This document shows, piece after piece, positions 58,543 through 64,000 of a stretch of DNA of 64,000 nucleotides. The notes under the pieces were generated by a model. The model searched no databases. It was not told the origin of the DNA and was given only the letters and a program-made list of their open reading frames with translations. Origin of the DNA: Alistipes sp. (GTDB taxonomy: Bacteria; Bacteroidota; Bacteroidia; Bacteroidales; Rikenellaceae); NCBI GenBank assembly GCA_029060215.1, contig JAIDUK010000034.1, forward strand, positions 62,001 through 126,000. Direction: 5' to 3'. Each line of letters begins with the position of its first letter. Within the stretch, counting starts at the first letter, position 1. Both the position numbers and the translations under genes were made by a program.

Positions 58543-59568
58543 CTACCGGATGACGACCCCGGGGGTGTCGGTGACGCGTCCGATGACCGTCGCCCGCTCG
58601 CCCTGCGCTGCGAGGATGTCGATCGCCCGCTGCGCCTCGGCGGCGTCGAGCGCGACGACCATGCCGATGCCCATGTTGAAGATGTTGAACATCTCGCGGT
58701 GGGGCACCTTGCCATACTTTTCGAGGAAACGGAACACGGGCAGAATCTCCCACGAACCCTCGTCGACGGCGATGCCCTGCCCCTCGCGGAGAATGCGCGG
58801 GATGTTCTCGTCGAAACCGCCGCCCGTGATGTGGCTGATGCCGTGGACGTCGCAACTGCGGATGACCTCGAGCATCTGCTTCACATAGATCTTCGTGGGG
58901 GTGAGCAACACCTCACCCAACAAACGATCGGAGAGCTCGGGATAGCTTTGACGCAGATCCAACCCGCTGTCGGAGACGATCTTGCGCACCAAGCTGAAGC
59001 CGTTGGAATGGACGCCGCTCGAAGCCACGCCCACCAATACGTCGCCGACGCGGACCTTCGAACCGTCGATGAGCCGCTTCTTCTCGACCACGCCCACCGT
59101 GAAGCCGGCGATGTCGTACTCGCCGTCGGCATACATGCCCGGCATTTCGGCCGTCTCGCCGCCCACCAAGGCGCAGCCCGCCTGACGGCAACCCTCGGCG
59201 ACGCCCGCCACGATGGCCTCGATCTTCCGGGGCTCGTTGCAACCCACGGCCACGTAATCGAGGAACAACAAAGGCTCGGCCCCCTGTGCCAACACGTCGT
59301 TGACGCACATGGCCACGGCATCGATGCCGATGGTATCGTGCTTGTCCATGGCGAAGGCCAGCTTGAGCTTGGTGCCCACGCCGTCGGTGCCGCTCACCAA
59401 CACCGGCTCCTCGACCTTGAGGGCCGAGAGATCGAACATCCCGCCGAAGGCGCCGATGTTGCCCATGACGCCCAAGCGCGAAGTCGACGCCACGTGCTTC
59501 TTGATGCGCCGCACCACTTCGTATCCGGCTTCGAGGTTGACCCCCGCCTTTTCATAACTCTGTGCCAT
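58543..59568 (-). CDS. purM: phosphoribosylformylglycinamidine cyclo-ligase
   Basis: PurM closes the imidazole ring to make AIR. The 341-residue protein starts at the ATG at 59566-59568 ([19 protein letters not shown]) and has the family motifs [62 protein letters not shown] and [12 protein letters not shown]. It lies 108 bp after purF; that gap contains an A-rich heptad arm near its start and a purine-rich tract after the purF stop. purN follows 5 bp downstream. Confidence 0.95.
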   Translation of the reverse strand: MAQSYEKAGVNLEAGYEVVRRIKKHVASTSRLGVMGNIGAFGGMFDLSALKVEEPVLVSGTDGVGTKLKLAFAMDKHDTIGIDAVAMCVNDVLAQGAEPLLFLDYVAVGCNEPRKIEAIVAGVAEGCRQAGCALVGGETAEMPGMYADGEYDIAGFTVGVVEKKRLIDGSKVRVGDVLVGVASSGVHSNGFSLVRKIVSDSGLDLRQSYPELSDRLLGEVLLTPTKIYVKQMLEVIRSCDVHGISHITGGGFDENIPRILREGQGIAVDEGSWEILPVFRFLEKYGKVPHREMFNIFNMGIGMVVALDAAEAQRAIDILAAQGERATVIGRVTDTPGVVIR

Positions 59569-59676
59569 TATGTCAATCAAAAATTAAGAATTAAAAATGA
59601 CCTTCGCCGATCGCGAACTCCACTTTTCACCTTTCACCTTTCACTTTTCACTTCTCACTTTTCACTTTTCGCCTTG
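59569..59676. repeat. heptad tracts between purF and purM
   Basis: On the sense (minus) strand, GAAAAGTGAAAAGTGAGAAG and more follows the purF stop, and a T-rich tract (ATTTTTAATTCTTAATTTTT) precedes the purM ATG. Both have a seven-base period, but here the two arms are of different composition and are not exact complements. Confidence 0.65.
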
Positions 59677-61095
59677 TCAGAACTTTCCGTCCTTGTTGGC
59701 CTGCTCGCGTGCGGTGTAGAGCGCTGTGGGGTAACGGCCCGTGAAACAAGCCGTGCAGAGCTCGCGGCGCCCGCCCGCCTCGAAGAGCGCCTTCTCGGAA
59801 AGGAAAGCCAACGTATCGCAACCGATTTCGCGGCGCACGCCCTCGACGTCGAGCCGGGCCGAAATCAACTCGTCGTAGGTCGAAGTATCGACCCCGTAGA
59901 AACAAGGGTCGGTCATCGGGGGCGACGCGATGCGCACGTGCACCTCGGCGGCGCCCGCCTCGCGCAACATGCCGACGATGCGCCGCGACGTGGTGCCCCG
60001 CACGATCGAATCGTCGATCAACACCACGCGCTTGCCCCGCACGATGGAACGCACGGCCGAGAGCTTCATCCTGACGCCCTTCTCGCGCATCTGCTGCGAC
60101 GGCTGGATGAACGTGCGGGCGATGTACTTGTTTTTGATAAGCCCCATCTCGTAGGGCAGGCCGCTGGCCTCGGCATAACCCATGGCGGCGCTCAGGCTCG
60201 AATCGGGCACCCCGACCACGATGTCGGCCGGAGCCGGAGCCTCGGCGAACAAGAGACGCCCCGACTCCTTGCGGTAGGCATGGACGTTGCAACCCTCGAT
60301 GTCGCTGTCGGGCCGTGCGAAGTAGATATACTCCATGGCGCACATCTGGCGGCGCTTGTACTGCGAATAATCGGTCGAACGCAAACCGTGCGAATCGATG
60401 GTCACGATCTCGCCCGGCTCGACGTCGCGCACGAACTCGGCGCCCAAGACGTCGAAAGCGCAAGTCTCGCTCGAAACCACGTAGCCGCCGCCCAACCGGC
60501 CGATCGAAAGGGGCCGCAGGCCGTACTTGTCGCGGCAGGCGTAGATGCGGTTGGCCGTCATGATCAGAAAGGCGAAAGCCCCCTCCAGCATGTTGAGCGC
60601 ATCGATGATCGAATAGATGCGCGGCCGGTCGTGGTACTTGGTCTCCTTCTTGATGAGGTGGGCCAGCACCTCGCTGTCGGACGACGACTGGAAGAGACTG
60701 CCGCGGTTCTCCAAATAGTCGCGCACCTGCTTGGAATTGACGATGTTGCCGTTGTGGGCCAACGCGAAATCGCCCGTATTGTGGCGGAACATGAAAGGCT
60801 GCACGTTCTCGATTCCGCCGCCGCCCGCCGTCGAATAACGCACGTGGCCGATGGCCATGCTGCCCGCGAGGGTCGCCAGACCGGGCTCCTTGAAGACCTC
60901 GGTCACCAACCCCTCGCCCTTGATGCGGCGGAGCTTGCCGCCCTCGTCGACACTGACGATGCCACAACCCTCCTGCCCGCGGTGCTGCAAGGCATGCAAC
61001 CCGTAGTAGGCGAGCGTCGAAGCCCCGGGGACCCCATAGACCCCGAAGACGCCGCACTCCTCATGCAATTCCCGGTCGCTGTAAGGCCGCATCAT
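59677..61095 (-). CDS. purF: amidophosphoribosyltransferase
   Basis: PurF commits PRPP to purine synthesis by forming phosphoribosylamine with glutamine nitrogen. The 472-residue protein has a short propeptide (MMRPYSDRELHEE) before the catalytic Cys of CGVFGV, as in the Bacillus-type enzyme that is processed and carries an iron-sulfur cluster; the C-terminal CTAC pair fits two of the cluster ligands. Other motifs are GHVRYSTAGGG, AHNGNIVN, and the PRPP loop VVLIDDSIVRGTTSRR. It starts 2 bp after purC. The tail is followed by a heptad tract. Confidence 0.95.
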   Translation of the reverse strand: MMRPYSDRELHEECGVFGVYGVPGASTLAYYGLHALQHRGQEGCGIVSVDEGGKLRRIKGEGLVTEVFKEPGLATLAGSMAIGHVRYSTAGGGGIENVQPFMFRHNTGDFALAHNGNIVNSKQVRDYLENRGSLFQSSSDSEVLAHLIKKETKYHDRPRIYSIIDALNMLEGAFAFLIMTANRIYACRDKYGLRPLSIGRLGGGYVVSSETCAFDVLGAEFVRDVEPGEIVTIDSHGLRSTDYSQYKRRQMCAMEYIYFARPDSDIEGCNVHAYRKESGRLLFAEAPAPADIVVGVPDSSLSAAMGYAEASGLPYEMGLIKNKYIARTFIQPSQQMREKGVRMKLSAVRSIVRGKRVVLIDDSIVRGTTSRRIVGMLREAGAAEVHVRIASPPMTDPCFYGVDTSTYDELISARLDVEGVRREIGCDTLAFLSEKALFEAGGRRELCTACFTGRYPTALYTAREQANKDGKF

Positions 61096-61097
61096 CC

Positions 61098-61814
61098 CTA
61101 CGCCGTGATTTTGCGGAGCCGGGCCAGAATCTCCTCGTAAGCCTCGCGGACCTTGCCCAAGTCGCGGCGGAAACGGTCTTTGTCGAGCTTCTCGTTGGTG
61201 GCGGCGTCCCACAGGCGGCAAGTGTCGGGCGACACCTCGTCGGCCAGCACGATTTCGCCGTCGGCGGTCTTGCCGAACTCGATCTTGAAGTCGATCAGGC
61301 GGATGTTCATCCGGGCGAAGAGCCCCTTGAGCACCTCGTTGATGCGGGCCGTCATCTTGTAGATGGTGTCGAGCTCGCCGTAGGTGGCGGCACCCAAAGC
61401 CACGGCATGGTGGTCGTTGATGAGCGGATCGCCCAACTCGTCCTTCTTGTAGCAGATGTCGAAAATCACGTTCGAAGGCTCGGTGCCCTCTTCGATGCCC
61501 AGCCGCTGGGCCATCGACCCGGCGATGACGTTGCGCACGATCACCTCCAAGGGGATGATCGACACCTTGCGGCACACCTGATCGCGGTCGTTGAGCGTCT
61601 CGACGTAGTGGGTCTTCACGCCTGCCTTTTGCAGCTCCTTGAAGATAAGGGTCGAAATGGCGTTGTTCAGCACGCCTTTGTTCTCGATGGTCGCTTTCTT
61701 GACGTTGTTGAACGCCGTAGCCGCATCCTTGTAATGGATGATGATCTTGTCGGGATCGTCGGTCAGGAAGACCTGCTTTGCCTTGCCCTCGTAGAGCATT
61801 TCGAGTTGTTTCAT
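61098..61814 (-). CDS. purC: SAICAR synthetase
   Basis: PurC joins CAIR and aspartate to give SAICAR. The 238-residue protein has the family opening [20 protein letters not shown], then [43 protein letters not shown] and [14 protein letters not shown]. The length is that of the standalone bacterial enzyme. It is 23 bp after purL and 2 bp before purF, so the three are surely cotranscribed. PurE and PurK, which would act before it, are not in the window. Confidence 0.96.
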   Translation of the reverse strand: MKQLEMLYEGKAKQVFLTDDPDKIIIHYKDAATAFNNVKKATIENKGVLNNAISTLIFKELQKAGVKTHYVETLNDRDQVCRKVSIIPLEVIVRNVIAGSMAQRLGIEEGTEPSNVIFDICYKKDELGDPLINDHHAVALGAATYGELDTIYKMTARINEVLKGLFARMNIRLIDFKIEFGKTADGEIVLADEVSPDTCRLWDAATNEKLDKDRFRRDLGKVREAYEEILARLRKITA

Positions 61815-61837
61815 AAGTCGGGATTTTTATTTGTTGC

Positions 61838-64000
61838 TTACTTTTTTCTGAAATATCTTACCGCATTGCCGAACAGGTCTTGCTGTTTGTTGCCCGCAAT
61901 GTTCTTGAAAAGGTGTTCTTCCCAGCGTTCGGTGTGGCCCATCTTGCCCAGAATGCGGCCGTCGCGCGAGACGATGCCCTCGATGGCATAGGACGAACCG
62001 TTGGGGTTCCACGGCGCTGCGGCCGTAGGCTCGCCGTCGGGCCCGGCATACTGGAACGCCACCTGCCCGGCGTCGAACAGCTCGCGGGCCAACTCCTCGC
62101 CGACCACGAACTTGCCCTCGCCGTGGCTCACGGCGATGCTGTGCAGCTGGCCTGGCTCGAAGCCCGCCAGCCATGGCGAAGCCGTCGAAGCCACGCGTGT
62201 GGCGACGATCTGCGAGATGTGGCGGTTGATGTCGTTGCGGAAAAGCGTCGGCGAAGAAGCCGTCACCATGCCCAACCGGCCGTAGGGCAGCAAGCCCGAC
62301 TTGACGAGCGCCTGAAAACCGTTGCAGATGCCCAGAATCAGGCCGCCGCGGTCGAGCAGCGCATGGATGGCCTCGCCGATCTGCGTGTTGTTCAGAACGT
62401 TGACTATGAATTTGGCGCTTCCGTCGGGCTCGTCGCCTGCCGAGAATCCGCCGCTCAGCACCAAGATGTGGCAGCGGTCGATGCACTCGCGCAAGCGGGC
62501 GATCGAACGCAGGATGTCGTCGCTCCCGATGTTGCACAGCACGCAAGTCTCCACCTCGGCGCCCGCGCAGCGGAAGGCCTTGGCCGTGTCGTAATCGCAG
62601 TTCGTGCCCGGGAACACGGGCAGGCAGACCCGCGGATGCTCGACCGCCGGACCCGGATACTCGCAGGCACCCGTGCGGGGCCGGCCGGTCATCACCTCGG
62701 CGCAGTTATGGCCCTTGTCGGGGTAGACCGACGCGAAACGCTCGGTGTTGGCGCGGTAGAGCTCGTCGAGGGGCATCCGCACGCCGTTGACCGTCAACGC
62801 CGCATCGTCCGTGGTGCGGCCGAGGAACTCAGCGTCCGGGAAATCCAACTCGCCCTCGCACTCAACCAATATCGAACCGTAGGCATAGTCGAACAACCGG
62901 CGCTCGTCCATCGCGACCTCGGCGCCGATCTCGTTGCCGAAAGCCATCTTGGCCAAGCCCTCGGCCACGCCGCCGAACCCCACGGCCCAAGCCGACAAGA
63001 TCTGCCCGGCCTCGATGCGGCCGCTCACGAAACCGAAGTTGCGCCGAAGCTGCCCGGTGTCGGGCATATGGTTGGCGCGAGGCGTGTGGCGGATCAGGTA
63101 GAGGTTGCTGCCCGGGCGCTTGAAGTCGGTCGAAACGACCGTAGCCGCATCGACCGTGGTGATGCCGAACGCCATGAGCATGGGCGGCACATTGATGTCT
63201 TGGAACGTGCCCGACATCGAATCCTTGCCGCCGATGGAGGGGAGCCCCAGCTCCGTCTGCATCCGCAAGGCTCCCAACAGAGCCGCCAGCGGCTTGCCCC
63301 ACGAACAAGGGTCGGAAGTCATGCGCTCGAAATATTCCTGATACGAATAACGCATCTTGTCGAAGCGCGCACCTGCGGCCACGACCTTGGCCGCCGCCTC
63401 GACCACGGCGTAAGCCGCACCGTGGTAGGGGCTCCACGACGCCAAACAAGGGTTGTAGCCGAAAGCCATGATGCTGGCCGTGCGGGTGAAGCCGTCGACG
63501 GGGAGCTTCTGCACCGAGACCTGCGTCTCGCTGCGCTGCGTACGGCCGCCGAAAGGCATCAGCACGGTCGAACGGCCGATGGTCGAATCGAACATCTCGA
63601 TCAAACCGCGCTGCGAGAGGACGTTGTCGCCGCGCAGGTTGTTGGCGAAACGCTCGGCCAACCCCTCGCCGGCGATCTCCCGGGCGAAAGGATCGGTTGC
63701 GGCCACGGCACCGACGCGCGCTTCGGCGAAGTGGGCCGCACCCGCCGAATCGATGAAATCGCGGCGCAGGTCGGCCACCATGCGGCCGCCGCAGAACATC
63801 CGCATCCGTGCCGTATCGGTCACGTCGGCCACCTCGACCGCCTCGATGTTCTCCTCGCGGCAATACTCCATGAAAGCGGCGGCGTCCTTGGCTTCGACCA
63901 CCACGGCCATGCGCTCCTGCGACTCGCTGATGGCCAACTCGGTAGCATTCAGGCCGCTGTATTTGGTCTTGACCCGGTCGAGGTAGATGTCGAGCCCGTC
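61838..64000 (-). CDS. purL: phosphoribosylformylglycinamidine synthase, large type, C-terminal part
   Basis: The frame continues past the right edge; 720 codons are visible. PurL converts FGAR to FGAM with glutamine as nitrogen source. The visible part covers the second half of the synthase (ISESQERMAVVVEAKDAA, LPSIGGKDSMSGTFQDINV) and a C-terminal glutaminase domain (VCLPVFPGTNCDYDTAKAF, ILGICNGFQALVKSG with the nucleophilic Cys, and NPNGSSYAIEGIVSRDGRIL). This is therefore the large single-chain PurL of about 1230 residues, not the split PurSLQ form. The domain junction PDKGHNCAEVMTGRP lies near 62720. Confidence 0.95.
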   Translation of the reverse strand, partial: DGLDIYLDRVKTKYSGLNATELAISESQERMAVVVEAKDAAAFMEYCREENIEAVEVADVTDTARMRMFCGGRMVADLRRDFIDSAGAAHFAEARVGAVAATDPFAREIAGEGLAERFANNLRGDNVLSQRGLIEMFDSTIGRSTVLMPFGGRTQRSETQVSVQKLPVDGFTRTASIMAFGYNPCLASWSPYHGAAYAVVEAAAKVVAAGARFDKMRYSYQEYFERMTSDPCSWGKPLAALLGALRMQTELGLPSIGGKDSMSGTFQDINVPPMLMAFGITTVDAATVVSTDFKRPGSNLYLIRHTPRANHMPDTGQLRRNFGFVSGRIEAGQILSAWAVGFGGVAEGLAKMAFGNEIGAEVAMDERRLFDYAYGSILVECEGELDFPDAEFLGRTTDDAALTVNGVRMPLDELYRANTERFASVYPDKGHNCAEVMTGRPRTGACEYPGPAVEHPRVCLPVFPGTNCDYDTAKAFRCAGAEVETCVLCNIGSDDILRSIARLRECIDRCHILVLSGGFSAGDEPDGSAKFIVNVLNNTQIGEAIHALLDRGGLILGICNGFQALVKSGLLPYGRLGMVTASSPTLFRNDINRHISQIVATRVASTASPWLAGFEPGQLHSIAVSHGEGKFVVGEELARELFDAGQVAFQYAGPDGEPTAAAPWNPNGSSYAIEGIVSRDGRILGKMGHTERWEEHLFKNIAGNKQQDLFGNAVRYFRKK

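Noticed and set aside
57971..58855. A longer purN starting inside purM
   Set aside because: The conserved PurN N-terminus begins at the ATG at 58537; the upstream part is an alternative frame of purM.
58315..61140. A 941-codon plus-strand open frame across purN, purM and purF
   Set aside because: It is antisense to three clear purine genes and crosses their junctions; it is the same composition artefact.
59677..61575. A longer purF starting far upstream inside purC
   Set aside because: The extra 160 codons are the wrong frame of purC. The MM start at 61095 gives the normal propeptide followed by the catalytic Cys.

Overview
The window looks like a chromosomal segment of a GC-rich Bacteroidales bacterium, most likely Alistipes or another Rikenellaceae. 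The evidence is GC-rich coding sequence, Bacteroidota promoters (TTTG, about 19-20 bp, then TAnnTTTG), no clear Shine-Dalgarno sites, PorX (type IX secretion regulator), DUF4493/PCMD surface lipoproteins, a Bacteroidota putative porin, and a 29-residue COX24/mS38-like peptide next to HU. The genus is an inference; no rRNA or intact tRNA gene is visible.

Layout. 1-8.2 kb (minus): HU and the mS38-like peptide, then rng, mfd, coaX, an outer membrane barrel and a TPR-like exported protein (cut by the left edge). 8.4-9.3 kb (minus): an AT-rich two-gene module of unknown function. 9.3-10.2 kb: decayed interspersed repeats and a 189-bp element with terminal inverted repeats. 10.2-15.5 kb: porX, tsaE, an SRPBCC-like gene, a Nudix hydrolase (minus) and an S9 dipeptidyl peptidase. 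15.8-25.8 kb: seven codirectional genes for envelope lipoproteins (fimbrillin-like, DUF4493, PCMD) and two barrel paralogues, followed by the remnant of another surface protein gene. 26.3-30.0 kb (minus): pssA, porin, lytic transglycosylase. 30.1-39.0 kb: manC, murF, MazG-like, OPT transporter, pepT, nadE, a DUF4923-like gene. 39.3-46.7 kb: gdhA, a PAP2-like membrane protein, rpoN, asnS, a GH2-like protein, rlmH. 46.7-53.7 kb: a TonB-dependent receptor with a small lipoprotein, nadC, an LtaS-like sulfatase and a DUF2156-GNAT fusion. 53.8-64.0 kb (minus): purL (cut by the right edge), purC, purF, purM, purN, purH, purD and folD, a nearly complete de novo purine pathway with its formyl-folate enzyme.

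The most unusual structure lies between genes. Many junctions carry heptanucleotide-periodic tracts (GTGAAAG/GTTAAAA-like, or the AT-rich version ATTAAAA/ATGAAAA). At codirectional junctions the purine-rich tract follows the stop codon of the upstream gene and a pyrimidine-rich tract precedes the start of the next gene; at five junctions the two arms contain perfect 10-12 bp complements around a unique spacer. A second structure is the 189-bp element, present twice in opposite orientations (9944-10132 and 56109-56297), each copy lying inside a heptad tract and each containing a perfect 16-bp palindrome with a compensated base-pair change between copies. These intergenic systems, the AT-rich two-gene module and the lipoprotein/barrel operon are the best candidates for undescribed biology here.
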